A DNA stretch of 64,000 nucleotides from Pseudomonas sp. JUb42 (lineage in GTDB: Bacteria > Pseudomonadota > Gammaproteobacteria > Pseudomonadales > Pseudomonadaceae), in NCBI RefSeq assembly GCF_024807945.1, contig NZ_JANUFD010000014.1, forward strand, positions 1 to 64,000. Direction: 5' to 3'. The notes beneath the pieces were generated by a model. It was not told the DNA's origin. It did not search any database and was given only the letters and a program-made list of their open reading frames with translations. Shown in pieces: positions 26,538-34,710 of the stretch; position 1 is the stretch's first letter, and every line of letters starts with the position of its first letter. Made by a program: the position numbers and the translations under genes.

Positions 26538-27719
26538 TTGAAACAGAAAATCGCCGTTATAGGCGCCGGTGTTATCGGTTTGTCAGTGGCCCGCAACCTA
26601 GCACTGCAGGGCGCTTCAGTTACCTTGCTGGAGGCCGCGACGGTCGGTTCAGGAACCAGTGCCACGAGTTATGCCTGGGTCAATTCCAACGGCAAATCAC
26701 CGGACGCCTATCACGCGCTCAACGTTGCCGGAATGAACGCACATCGTCTTCTGCAACAGCAAAGTCAGTCCCAGATTCGCTGGCTGGATGAGTGCGGCAC
26801 CCTCGAATGGGCCGCGGAGCCGAGTGAAGTTGCACGTCTGCAAAAGCGCGTCGAATCCCTGATCGCCAAGGGCTACGCGGCAATCCCGGTTGAACGCAAA
26901 GCCCTCGCCCAATCGCTGCCTGAACTCATCCTGCCAGCCGAATCGGTGCCGATCTGGAGCTTCCCCGACGAGTCATTACTGTGCCCGGCGCTGTTCGTGG
27001 CCTTTCTGCGCTCCGAGGCGATTCAGAACGGCGTAACCCTCCTAGAACATCAACGGGTCACCGAGATCGACGAACAGGCATCCGGGGTGCGCTTGCAGTT
27101 GAGCAATGGCTCCTGCTGGGAAGGCGATATCGCGGTCAGTGCAGTGGGTCGCTGGAGTGCGTCATTGCTGGCCACAGTGGGCGTGGAGCTGGCCATGGTG
27201 GATGCCGACCAGCCGGGGCACATCGGCTGCAGTTTCCTCGGCCATACCTCGCCAGCGCAGATCCAGCTGCGCGCCAACCTGATCACGCCGGATATCAACA
27301 TCAGACCTGACGGCGGCGGTCGCCTGCTGTTGCAGGTGCTCGACATCGATCATCAGGCCGATCCCAAGCATGTGCCCGCTGTCGATGGCCCGGTTGGGCG
27401 GGAAATGATGGCGAGGCTGGCGCAGGTAATGCGCAACAGCGCTGGCGTTCAGCTCGAACAGATAGTGGTAGGCCAACGCTCACGCCCAGCCGATGGCTTG
27501 CCAGCGGTGGGCTACGTGACCGACCGCAAGCGCGTCTATGTGGTCGCTACCCATAGCGGCATGACCCTTGCGCCGGCGCTGGGGAATCTGGTTGCCGAGG
27601 ACATACTCACAGGCTCACGGCCGGCCCTGCTGGCGGAGTTCAGCCCTGAGAGACTGATTGGCAGGAAGGCGAGCGAGTTTCAGGAAATTGAGACCCATCA
27701 TTTTCCGGCGGCGCAGTGA
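26538..27719 (+). CDS. FAD-dependent oxidoreductase (DAO family)
   Basis: A 393-residue flavoprotein with the dinucleotide-binding motif VIGAGVIGLSVARNL at residues 7-21 and the acidic end of beta-2 in TLLEAATVG. The C-terminal part has the DAO-type pattern VVATHSGMTLAPALG that closes on FAD. Members oxidise D-amino acids, glycine or similar amines; the substrate is unknown. The start is TTG at 26538 with GAGGAA 7 nt upstream; a nearby ATG at 26530 is closed by a stop after three codons. It seems monocistronic. Confidence 0.85.
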   Translation: MKQKIAVIGAGVIGLSVARNLALQGASVTLLEAATVGSGTSATSYAWVNSNGKSPDAYHALNVAGMNAHRLLQQQSQSQIRWLDECGTLEWAAEPSEVARLQKRVESLIAKGYAAIPVERKALAQSLPELILPAESVPIWSFPDESLLCPALFVAFLRSEAIQNGVTLLEHQRVTEIDEQASGVRLQLSNGSCWEGDIAVSAVGRWSASLLATVGVELAMVDADQPGHIGCSFLGHTSPAQIQLRANLITPDINIRPDGGGRLLLQVLDIDHQADPKHVPAVDGPVGREMMARLAQVMRNSAGVQLEQIVVGQRSRPADGLPAVGYVTDRKRVYVVATHSGMTLAPALGNLVAEDILTGSRPALLAEFSPERLIGRKASEFQEIETHHFPAAQ

Positions 27720-27790
27720 GTGTGCATGCCTGTAGTCTCGGATGCTCGAAGGCCCGCAATATCTTGAAAGGTTACTTGATTGGGTTGGAT

Positions 27791-27814
27791 GAATTATTGT
27801 ACATACAATAATTC
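27791..27814. promoter_or_regulatory. Palindromic operator before brnT
   Basis: gaattattgta and tacaataattc are perfect 11-bp arms around a 2-bp centre, ending one base before the brnT ATG at 27816. BrnA antitoxins are ribbon-helix-helix repressors of their own operon, so this is the expected operator. Its position over the start region suggests control of transcription, translation or both. Confidence 0.65.
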
Positions 27815-27815
27815 C

Positions 27816-28087
27816 ATGCACATTACCTTCGACACAGCTAGGCGTGACAAAACGTTGGCCGAGCGTGGCGTTGATTTCGCCGAAGCAGACACTGTGTTTA
27901 TCGGGCATCACTTCACTGTCGAAGACGATCGTCAGGACTATGGGGAATCGCGATTTATCACTGTTGGCTTTTGCGAGGGCGAATGATTGTCATGGTCTGG
28001 ACACCGCGCGGCGCGGATCGCCGTATCATTTCCATGAGGAAAGCCAATGAGCGTGAACAAAATCTCTATCGGCACCGCCTGGGTTGA
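27816..28087 (+). pseudogene. brnT: BrnT toxin with frame disruption
   Basis: The first frame (27816-27986) gives the N-terminal BrnT part: ITFDTARRDKTLAERGVDF, then RFITVGFCEGE and a stop. The second frame (27983-28087) begins ATGATTGTCATG and gives the rest, VMVWTPRGADRRIISMRKAN, which is the conserved BrnT end. Together they match one BrnT of about 90 residues, so one base has been lost between about 27978 and 27984, or the read has an error. The two pieces overlap as ATGA. The antitoxin gene is intact. Either the toxin is dead, or two half-proteins or a -1 ribosomal slip restore it; I favour a dead toxin. Confidence 0.7.
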
Positions 28088-28328
28088 CCCGGACGATGCG
28101 CCAGAACTGACTGATGTTTTTTTCGAGCGTGCGGATGAGTACGTCGGGAATCGTGTCATCAAGCGCGGCAGGCCTAAGGCCGATGCCGTGCGGGAGCGGA
28201 TCTCAATCCGCCTGGCGCCTGAGGTGTTGGAGCAATTCAGGGCCTCGGGACCAGGCTGGCAGACGCGAATGAACGCTGCGCTGGCCGACTGGCTCAAGAC
28301 ACACACACCCTCGGACGTGCCGATCTAG
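28047..28328 (+). CDS. brnA: BrnA-type antitoxin
   Basis: A 93-residue antitoxin with the BrnA ribbon-helix-helix region RISIRLAPEVLEQFRASGPGW near residues 50-70 followed by a tail helix (MNAALADWLKTH). It overlaps the end of the BrnT coding region by about 40 bp, as in other brnTA pairs, and GAGGAA lies 5 nt before its ATG. It should bind the palindrome at 27791 and repress the operon. Confidence 0.85.
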   Translation: MSVNKISIGTAWVDPDDAPELTDVFFERADEYVGNRVIKRGRPKADAVRERISIRLAPEVLEQFRASGPGWQTRMNAALADWLKTHTPSDVPI

Positions 28329-28427
28329 CTCTGGTGAGTATTTCCACGTGCCCTGAGTGCAACAATCGTGGCTTCAAGCCGAGCAGCACAAGAAGTGATT
28401 GCTGGCTGGTGATGCGTACGCCTTGCC

Positions 28428-28631
28428 TTAATGTAGAACCTTGCGAATCTCTCCAATCCTGATCCGATCAAGTGCCCGATTCAGCGCATCCAAGGCATCG
28501 AGAAGGGCTTTGGCTTCGGCTTCCCGGCCATCTCCCCAGAGGCGTTCGGCCATTCTGTTGAGGGCCTGGATGGATCTTTCGATATCAGCAGCGGTTGCTG
28601 GCGGGAGGTCTTCCTGTTGCTTCTTGGTCAT
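28428..28631 (-). CDS. Small helical hypothetical protein
   Basis: A 67-residue, mostly helical and charged protein (MTKKQQEDLPPATAADIE... then repeated ALLDALDALNRALDR). No family recognised. The frame stays open further upstream, but that stretch crosses a terminator hairpin and the tRNA-derived repeat, so I start it at 28631. No good ribosome binding site is visible, which lowers confidence. It is just outside the left end of the integrated element. Confidence 0.5.
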   Translation of the reverse strand: MTKKQQEDLPPATAADIERSIQALNRMAERLWGDGREAEAKALLDALDALNRALDRIRIGEIRKVLH

Positions 28632-28680
28632 GGTCAGAACGTCCGCATTGGTTGTGCTGATGCTGAAAAGCCAAACCCCG

Positions 28681-28716
28681 GAAACAAGAAAACCCGCACT
28701 AGGCGGGTTTCTTGTT
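28681..28716. terminator. Terminator, original downstream signal of the tRNA-Met locus
   Basis: aaacaagaaaacccgc and gcgggtttcttgttt form a long hairpin with a 5-bp loop. A very similar hairpin lies at 52419-52452 in the element next to the tRNA. This left copy is on the chromosome side of the attachment repeat, so it was probably the tRNA terminator before integration. Confidence 0.7.
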
Positions 28717-28746
28717 TGTCTGGACGCTTCGTTGGAAGCGTCTAGA

Positions 28747-28767
28747 CGGTACTTGGTGGCTACACAG
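28747..28767. repeat. Left attachment repeat (attL)
   Basis: The first 20 bases cggtacttggtggctacaca plus a final g are identical to 52488-52508. The segment includes the last 14 bases of tRNA-Met. Bases beyond it (28770-28779, atttgaaccc) still resemble the tRNA T-arm imperfectly, as expected for a 3'-end fragment left by integration. Confidence 0.8.
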
Positions 28768-28830
28768 TCATTTGAACCCGTCGTATAAGTGACTGTTTTT
28801 AAAGAATTCTGTATTTTTAGTTTTCGGCCG

Positions 28831-28851
28831 GGATACACGTGGGGATACACG
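28831..28851 (+). repeat. Left arm-type direct repeats
   Basis: GGATACACG occurs at 28831 and 28843, 12 bp apart, about 65 bp inside the left attachment repeat. The same 22-bp segment recurs in the same orientation at 52361, near the right end. Paired direct repeats near both ends are typical of integrase arm-binding sites. Confidence 0.65.
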
Positions 28852-29210
28852 GCGCTCTCTGCTGGGGTAAATTTCATGCCCGGCGTCGCCCGCTAGTGGA
28901 CGTTTTTATCACGTTGACCACTGGTCGTAAAACTTGAGTGATCGGGTCAATATTTCCCGATCATCGGCTCAAAGCATCATCTATTGGGGTTCGGGTCAGC
29001 CATCCACTTACTGATTTCTAATTCGCGCCAGGCTACTGAGTAGGGGCCTATCCTTACCTGCTCGGGAGTGTCCCTTCCCTTATCCTGCGATAAATCGTCT
29101 TCCGTCCAAGGCCGGTTAATCAGCGAGGTCTTTTATGTGGACGCCACGTGCGGACTTCGGGCTTTCTTCCAACCTGATCAGCGGCTTGCGATGACCCAGG
29201 AATGGGCCGT
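28852..29210. other. Gap inside left end of element
   Basis: No gene is supported here. The stretch holds one inverted repeat, tgatcggg (28939-28946) with cccgatca (28956-28963), separated by 9 bp, that might be a regulator or excisionase site or a weak terminator for the leftward alpA gene. Confidence 0.4.
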
Positions 29211-29447
29211 TTATCTCGATTTAGTCGGGGTAGCCTGATCGGCTCGGGCGGCGGCTACTTGCGCTCGGTTCCATGCAATGACCTCGGACTTGACCCAGCC
29301 GACAGTCCGACCCCCAAGGTGTACCTGCTTCGGGAATTGACCTTCCTTTATGAGCTCGTACAGTTTTGTCGTGCGAATGCCGGTCAGTTTCATCACTTCC
29401 GGCCGACGGATCAGTTCTACGGGCTCTTCTTTCAATGCAGTGTTCAT
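29211..29447 (-). CDS. alpA: AlpA family phage regulator or excisionase
   Basis: A 78-residue MerR-like winged helix-turn-helix protein of the AlpA type: LIRRPEVMKLTGIRTTKLYELIKEGQFPKQVHLGGRTVGW, with the usual trailing WxxSEVIAW pattern. AlpA proteins activate integrase or act as excisionases. It is the leftmost recognisable gene of the element, close to attL and its arm repeats, which suits an excisionase role. A second AlpA gene lies at 49697-49966. Confidence 0.82.
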   Translation of the reverse strand: MNTALKEEPVELIRRPEVMKLTGIRTTKLYELIKEGQFPKQVHLGGRTVGWVKSEVIAWNRAQVAAARADQATPTKSR

Positions 29448-29700
29448 GGTTATTGCTCCGTGCCGCGCAGGGCGGCGAAGGTGTTATTCGGTGGCGGCGG
29501 CGATAGTCGCCTCGAACGTCGAGGCAAGCGCCGCGTTGTTTTCCTGCCTTGGCCGAATTATCGTCGCTCATCCCACGCGTCACCCGCTCATTGAGCGCCC
29601 ACCGCCGGCAGCATGACTCAGGAGTTCATGATCGGCGTGACCTGCCTCAAGGCGTTGCGCCCATTGGACGCAGACGCCCTGGAAATCATGTTCAGCCAGG

Positions 29701-29958
29701 CTATTGATCGAAAGATGGCGCCGATGACTTGAGTGCGGTTGTCCAGTTCAATATGGCTTCCAACGCCACCCAAGGATTTTGTACTGAATCAGCAGCCCTA
29801 CTGCAATCTGGCGCATGCTTGAATGGTTCGCCAAAGTACTCTACAGATTGAAACTCTAGGCACTCAGTACAGGCAACAAAACCTCCCATCATCAGCCAGT
29901 TCTTGTTCCATTCGACTACCTGACTTACAACGCTCCCGCGCTTTGCATAACTGACCAT
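29701..29958 (-). CDS. Small Cys/His protein, copy 1 of a three-member family
   Basis: An 85-residue protein with Cys30, Cys33, His48 and Cys52 spaced C-x2-C-x14-H-x3-C, followed by a Pro-Trp pair at 62-63 and a terminal helix. This spacing is suitable for a single zinc site. The same spacing and the preceding VEWxxxW stretch occur in the products of 30166-30597 and 34711-34920. No function known to me; it may be an anti-host or regulatory moron. Confidence 0.6.
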   Translation of the reverse strand: MVSYAKRGSVVSQVVEWNKNWLMMGGFVACTECLEFQSVEYFGEPFKHAPDCSRAADSVQNPWVALEAILNWTTALKSSAPSFDQ

Positions 29959-30165
29959 TTCACACCTCCATGGCGTCTAGGCCGGGGCATCCGGCCCGTA
30001 CATGTCAGGGTAGACGATGGATCAGCATGCATTCGTGCTCAGCCGACATCGAGCAGCTTCGAGTGTTGTGGGGCTCAGGTAAAAATGTCGGCAGGGAAGA
30101 AAGAGCAGCAGGGGCAATAGGGTAGGCTGCCCAGCCCAAAACTGCATAGGGCGTGGGCATTTACT

Positions 30166-30597
30166 TCAGAGCTCAGGAAGATTGCTCAATATCTTCTTGA
30201 GGTCGTACCAAGGGAACTGATCCTCAGAAGCCTTATGAGGACAGCTTTTATAATGCGAAAACGGTTTAATACCGTCGCTCGCGCGTTGCGACTCTCCACA
30301 TGAAACGCACCTCAAATACACCCCTACTAGGTGCCACTTCATGGAATAGCCAACGACGTCCTTATCTATGCCGCGTATATCAGGGCAAGTCCCGCCTCCA
30401 TGGGCCGAAGATCCTTCATGCGATTTGCACAGGTTGAACCTTGAATTAGCACTCATACGCTGCATACCACCGCTGCGAGGGCGCTCACCATGATCGCCAC
30501 GAAATCGTAACGGCTCAGTGAATGTAGCGTGACAATTGAGAACTGCTGTCTTTGGGCCATTACAGAGTGGGTCATGCGACGAATGGCCGCCCGGCAC
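30166..30597 (-). CDS. Small Cys/His protein, copy 2 of a three-member family
   Basis: The C-terminal 60 residues carry the family motif C-x2-C-x14-H-x3-C (in LRCVSC ... FSHYKSC) and Pro-Trp nine residues later. Homology to the other two copies begins around VGYSMKW. The frame is open for 143 codons, but the N-terminal 80 residues have no counterpart and no clear ribosome binding site marks a start, so the true gene may begin at 30465, 30456 or further in. Function unknown. Confidence 0.5.
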   Translation of the reverse strand: MPGGHSSHDPLCNGPKTAVLNCHATFTEPLRFRGDHGERPRSGGMQRMSANSRFNLCKSHEGSSAHGGGTCPDIRGIDKDVVGYSMKWHLVGVYLRCVSCGESQRASDGIKPFSHYKSCPHKASEDQFPWYDLKKILSNLPEL

Positions 30598-30607
30598 TTC
30601 ACAGCGA

Positions 30608-30865
30608 CTACTTAGCCAGTTGCACTCTACAGTTCACGTAGGCGTCTGACCCAGGCTTCGCACCGTACGATTGGCATTGCTGATCATCTGCAGCGCCCTT
30701 GAATTCATACTCCCGGTGGTCGCTGTTCAGCTGTGCCTGCCGGTTGTTATAGCCATTCGTACCTGGCAGACAGACATCTAATGCCATGCCCATCGCACAA
30801 TCGCCGGGGCGGTTGGCGCAGCCGGTAAGCAGCAAGGCGGTAAAGACCGCAATCAATCCCTTCAT
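30608..30865 (-). CDS. Small lipoprotein
   Basis: An 85-residue lipoprotein: signal peptide MKGLIAVFTALLLTGC with lipobox LLTGC and acylated Cys16. The mature part has four more cysteines (DCAMGM, DVC, QQCQSY, NCRVQ), probably two disulfides. AAGGGAGAG precedes the ATG. Envelope-anchored lipoproteins in phage morons often alter phage entry or the host surface, but nothing specific can be said. Confidence 0.72.
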   Translation of the reverse strand: MKGLIAVFTALLLTGCANRPGDCAMGMALDVCLPGTNGYNNRQAQLNSDHREYEFKGAADDQQCQSYGAKPGSDAYVNCRVQLAK

Positions 30866-31000
30866 GACGCTCTCCCTTTAGATCAAGGGAGTCTGGCATT
30901 CATGCTTGGCATCAATCCGCCATAAGCCCCTGAAAGGCATTTGAACGTAAGCACCAGCGCGACATCTACCGCTCATAGCCTGCGGCCTAGGAGAGCGGCC

Positions 31001-31261
31001 ATGATTTCCCATCTCGAGCTCCGCCAGATAATCGAATCTGGTTTTACCCCCATGAAATGCATCTGCACCATCACCCACGACAATCTGATGACGTTCAGCC
31101 TGTTCGAGCCTCACAAAGGCCACCCGGCATTGGAGGTACGCAACCTCAACGCAGCCGAACTCACGACCAGTCGAGCAATCGCCAGCCTGGTGCTGGAGCT
31201 TAAAGACGAGTTGGCGCACCAAGGCCGTCAGGGCCATGCCGAATGGCGGAAGCGAGGATGA
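31001..31261 (+). CDS. DUF1652-like protein
   Basis: An 86-residue protein starting ISHLELRQIIESGFTPMKC, the opening I recall for the DUF1652 family, which is common in Pseudomonas chromosomes. AGGAG lies 8 nt before the ATG. It is the only rightward gene in the first 5 kb of the element, so it has its own promoter; function unknown. Confidence 0.7.
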   Translation: MISHLELRQIIESGFTPMKCICTITHDNLMTFSLFEPHKGHPALEVRNLNAAELTTSRAIASLVLELKDELAHQGRQGHAEWRKRG

Positions 31262-31444
31262 CATGGCTGAGGGCTCAGCGCTTGCGGTCATATACTATCT
31301 AGCTGCAAATCAGCAGGTCGACGCTAAAGGTGCAGGTCGATGCCTGCGTGGGTAGGGGCTCGCCGCGATCACCCTGGCGGCAGATCGGTTTGCGGCCAGG
31401 ATAGGCGGCCGTGGATCGAATGAACAGCTAGGGGCGGGCAGGCA

Positions 31445-31471
31445 AAAGAAAGCCCGCGATGAGAGCGGGCC
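31445..31471 (-). terminator. Terminator for leftward transcript
   Basis: On the minus strand gcccgc-tctcatc-gcgggc is followed by tttctttt. It lies 64 bp after the stop of the 31535-31777 gene. Confidence 0.7.
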
Positions 31472-31534
31472 GAAACAAGTAGGAGTGATTCTCAATCTAC
31501 GTTCAGGATTGTGAAAGTATCGTGAAATGGCATG

Positions 31535-31777
31535 TCACTGGTCGGCAGAGGCTCGCAGCTCTGCCGTTCCAATTGGCAAAACCTCTAATGGCGGGAGTTC
31601 GATTTTCTGCTCCGGCCAATGGAGCACTACGGCGTCGGCGGAATGTGATTGTGGACTAACGATCGCGTCATGCAGTACGCCAACCTTATGCAGAACGGCC
31701 TGGCCCGCCAGAGTAATCACGCCACAGCCCACCGCAATGCCAGCTATTTTGATCAGCTTTGCTGTCTTGGCTTTCAT
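31535..31777 (-). CDS. Small membrane-anchored hypothetical protein
   Basis: An 80-residue protein with one N-terminal hydrophobic segment (LIKIAGIAVGCGVITLAGQA) after a Lys-rich start, then a soluble tail containing ELPPLEVLPIGTAEL. GGGA is 6 nt before the second of two close ATGs, so I start there. It may be a single-span membrane protein or carry an uncleaved signal. Unknown function. Confidence 0.6.
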   Translation of the reverse strand: MKAKTAKLIKIAGIAVGCGVITLAGQAVLHKVGVLHDAIVSPQSHSADAVVLHWPEQKIELPPLEVLPIGTAELRASADQ

Positions 31778-31915
31778 TGGCATTCCCGGGCAAGTCTGAC
31801 TGCAATCCTACAGCCGCGGGACGTAAGGGGAAAGCCCGCCAGGTGTGGGGCTGGCGGGCTAGGATGTTTTGGAGGTCTACAACATCCCGAATGAAGCGTA
31901 GAACATGCAGAACGA

Positions 31916-31939
31916 AAAGCCCGGCGCTGGGCCGGGCTT
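31916..31939 (-). terminator. Terminator hairpin after BstA-like gene
   Basis: aagcccggc and gccgggctt form a strong hairpin immediately beyond the stop at 31942, followed in the leftward direction by tttt. Confidence 0.75.
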
Positions 31940-31941
31940 AA

Positions 31942-32892
31942 TTATTTTGTTTTCTTAGGCGCCGGTAGAGATGAGCCGGTAAAAGCGCCAATTGCCTTAT
32001 TTGCAATCGCGAGGGGGACGCTACCTTTCTTGGTCTGACCTAGAAGGTAGGTTGGGAATTTGCTAGTTATGTAAGTCTGAGCGAGCCATGCGCGGAACTC
32101 CCCCAGCGCGGCGTCCGGATAGGCAAAAGAGGGTTGAGGATTGCTTTTTGACTGCGGGTAGTAGAGAGGATATTCGTGATCATACTTTTGTCGCAGTCCG
32201 TGGACCTGGTCAAGGTTCAGCGCTTTCCAGTGCTCACTCCATGCCTTTCCTACAGAGATGTCTGGAACCACCTTATCGCTAATCATAATTCCCGTGCGGA
32301 TCATGGGCACGATCATCGACGCTATTTCGCGGAAGACGCTAAAGTAGCCGAGAGGAACGGAGGTAGTCGTCATATCTACGCGATCATGGAAGTGACGCCA
32401 GCTGTCCAGCATCCGCTGCTCCGGAGAGTAGCCAACAGCTGTGTATATGAGCGTCCTGAAGGTCTCTCTTGCTAATCGTCTAAACGCTCTTATAGCCTCT
32501 TCCCGCGGGTCTTTGGTGACGAACGCGTAATATTCCAAGACGGCCATGCATACAGGCTCGGTGTAGGCGTTAACCTCCGATCCGTTTAGCTCTGACTTAA
32601 GATACAGGCCATCATCATGGTAGTTCGAGGTGATAAGCATTTCATTTATTGAGCTACCTCTCTCCTTGAGCTTTTCCTCGCTCCAGTTTATCGCAAGCCG
32701 ATTTAGCACCTTGCGGTCGATGCCGCACATGCGCGCCAAACCACTTTCGGTCAGGTAAGGAATGCCGTTTTCGAGAACCCCCATCTCGATGCCGTCGATC
32801 TCGATCTGCTTCTCGACATGGAAAAGCTCAATCTGAAATGGGGCTGGGCCTAAACCAGTATCGTTTACGGTTAAATCCTTGTTTTTGCTCAT
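31942..32892 (-). CDS. KilA-N-like phage protein, possibly BstA-type abortive infection
   Basis: A 316-residue soluble protein. Residues 40-155 look like a KilA-N-type DNA-binding region (GIPYLTESGLARMCGID, then EPVCMAVLEYYAF and RRLARETFRTLIYTAVGYSP). A conserved-looking middle follows (SVPLGYFSVFREI, VVPDISVGKAWSEHW). Size, single-gene organisation in the moron arm of an element, and a KilA-N-like N-terminus fit BstA, the prophage abortive-infection protein of Salmonella BTP1. I compare from memory only, so the BstA assignment is inference; a phage antirepressor is the alternative. AAGGA precedes the ATG and a terminator follows directly, so it is an independent unit, as expected for a constitutively expressed defence gene. 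Confidence 0.55.
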   Translation of the reverse strand: MSKNKDLTVNDTGLGPAPFQIELFHVEKQIEIDGIEMGVLENGIPYLTESGLARMCGIDRKVLNRLAINWSEEKLKERGSSINEMLITSNYHDDGLYLKSELNGSEVNAYTEPVCMAVLEYYAFVTKDPREEAIRAFRRLARETFRTLIYTAVGYSPEQRMLDSWRHFHDRVDMTTTSVPLGYFSVFREIASMIVPMIRTGIMISDKVVPDISVGKAWSEHWKALNLDQVHGLRQKYDHEYPLYYPQSKSNPQPSFAYPDAALGEFRAWLAQTYITSKFPTYLLGQTKKGSVPLAIANKAIGAFTGSSLPAPKKTK

Positions 32893-33102
32893 AATATCCT
32901 TGGGCCTATGAGTTGTTTTCCATCACGTAAAGCGCAGCCAAATGGCTGCCACCTACAAGCATCCGCCACACCACCTACCTGTCCCGCGCCCGCACAATCC
33001 GCCCAGCCTTCACCTCACCTGCTTGAAAGCTGCCAGACAGATCTCTATGGCGCTAGAAGACCAGACCTCTCTAATTGCACCGCCAGGTCGATAACGAGCC
33101 AC

Positions 33103-33663
33103 TCAAATGCCGTACTTTTTGTTGCCGCCAGAGGTTATGCAATATCGCCCGCCTCTCGGCCCAATGCACACATTATGGCCCGAGCAAGAGCATGAGTATT
33201 CGCGTGCCGCTGGGGCTGAACGGTGTATAGATTCGGATTGACGCACGGCGGCACGCTGATTCGCTGCTGCGTGGCAGCCAAGGCCATTGCAGAGCGACTC
33301 GGCACTGACCCACTGCGGGGATGACCCGTCTGCAGATATCCTGGCCCATAATGAATTAGGGTTGCGCTCGTAAATGCTCACCTTGGCGCCGCGCCTGATT
33401 TTCGCAACCACCTTTCCATCCGGCCGATCACGAACGTTCAAAGTGTCCGCGTTTACGAACTCCTCGGGTTCAACTGCCTGCACAGGTCGAGGTGCGACGG
33501 CTGGGGCCGCGTAAGAGAGAGCTGGCGCCGGCTGAACAGGAGGCGAAGGGGCTGGCGGTCTTTGTTGCCCTGGCTTAGCAGACACCCAAAGAATGACCAC
33601 CAATATTATGAGCGGTACGAGCCATCCCTGTTTTTTCGTGCTGGCCACGATTCGACATCCCAT
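33103..33663 (-). CDS. Membrane-anchored SH3-domain protein
   Basis: About 186 residues with one membrane helix near the N-terminus (WLVPLIILVVILWVSA), a Pro-rich linker, and an SH3b-type domain (ADTLNVRDRPDGKVVAKIRRGAKV...). A cysteine-rich end GHNVCIGPRGGRYCITSGG follows, a pattern seen at the C-terminus of other phage-carried proteins. It may bind the cell wall from the periplasmic side. The start is uncertain: ATG at 33663 or, with GGGA about 10 nt upstream, GTG at 33648. Confidence 0.65.
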   Translation of the reverse strand: MGCRIVASTKKQGWLVPLIILVVILWVSAKPGQQRPPAPSPPVQPAPALSYAAPAVAPRPVQAVEPEEFVNADTLNVRDRPDGKVVAKIRRGAKVSIYERNPNSLWARISADGSSPQWVSAESLCNGLGCHAAANQRAAVRQSESIHRSAPAAREYSCSCSGHNVCIGPRGGRYCITSGGNKKYGI

Positions 33664-33780
33664 GTCTAAGCAAGTGGCCACTACACCACGAAAACCCTGG
33701 CTAACGGTAGGCCACTTTCTCCTTTTCTAGATCTGACTTGATCGATACAGGCCATATCTACCCAAAATCTGGGTAGTTTC

Positions 33781-34491
33781 CGTGGCAACCTGCGTGGAAA
33801 CCTCCGAGTGGAAACCACTGGCAGTCGCCCAGGCTGATCTCTAAGCCGCCATGGTGTTGCTGTCATAGCAACGCCTTGGCCAGCACCGTGGCGTCGGCCT
33901 GTTTACGGAATATTCCTGGAGTAACTCACCACTGTTGATCAGCACTTTCATGGCCTGGGCCGTAACCTTGCCCGTAACCATGGCCGCTGTAACCTTGGCC
34001 GCGCCACACCTGCAACTGATCGCTTTTCGTGGCGCGCATGAAACACCCTGTTTCGCTGTTACAGCGACTCTTGGGCCTGGCCCGGGGGATCGCGCCCCGC
34101 GTAGGGGTGTTAACTCGGGTGTTAACACTGTTAACCAGTTCGTACCGGTGGCTCGTACCATTCGTACCGGTACCTAACCGGTTAACGTCATTTCCGTGTT
34201 AACCGGCGTGTTAACCACTGTTCTGGTAGCTCCAGCGACGCCCTGCTGATCAGGTGCAGATTCGTGGATACCCGAGTGGATACCGGCAGATTGGATGCCG
34301 GTGAAAGCCTGGTGGTCTCCGGAAGGGTAAGATTTGAAATCGCCCCTTTCGACACGGCTGCCGGCCTTCAGCAAACCCACCGGCCGAACGAACGAAAATC
34401 CGTTGAGTGAACGGATATCGGGAGTTTCGCCCACATACAACTGGTTACCACTGCGCGGTGGTCACTTTTCGTGGAAACCAGCCTGGTAACC
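33781..34491. repeat. Short-word repeat arrays, left block
   Basis: No well-supported gene from 33664 to 34710. The DNA is a series of small arrays, each repeating its own word: GTGGMAACC (33782, 33794, 33808), GTAACC (33962, 33974, 33989), GTTAAC (34109, 34121, 34130), CGTACC (34141, 34154, 34163), GTTAAC (34181, 34198, 34210), GTGGATACC (34264, 34276), and GTGGAAACC/CTGGTAACC (34471, 34483). Steps of 12 bp recur. The words share a G/C-T...ACC form. A leftward frame at 34174-34440 (TTG start, 88 codons) crosses two arrays and could be a small gene, but lacks a binding site. Confidence 0.6.
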
Positions 34492-34710
34492 ACTTCTCGT
34501 CAATGCCCGATTTCGTTGATACCGGGCATCGCGCACTGAGCCCTATATTGCCGTTATTCGCTGTCGACCTATCTGATCAGGGCCTTGGCGTTCATGCCCA
34601 GCCGATGAGACGCATCGATTTGGGGTTGTTTTCCTGCTTCCAGTTGGAACCTTTCCCCGAATTCGCCTCTCCATCTCAGAATGGACGAGTCGTCGATGGG
34701 GTAGCATCAA

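Noticed and set aside
29613..29732. 39-codon rightward frame (MTQEFMIGVTCLKALRPLDA...)
   Set aside because: No good ribosome binding site and no recognisable product; its end overlaps the convergent small Cys/His gene. It might be a fragment of a lost gene but cannot be supported.
34107..34216. Integron attC sites because of repeated GTTAAC
   Set aside because: The conserved attC inverse-core and spacer structure is missing, there is no integron integrase, and no gene cassettes follow.
34174..34440. 88-codon leftward frame crossing word arrays
   Set aside because: TTG start without a binding site and sequence dominated by the repeats; kept only as a note in the array entry.
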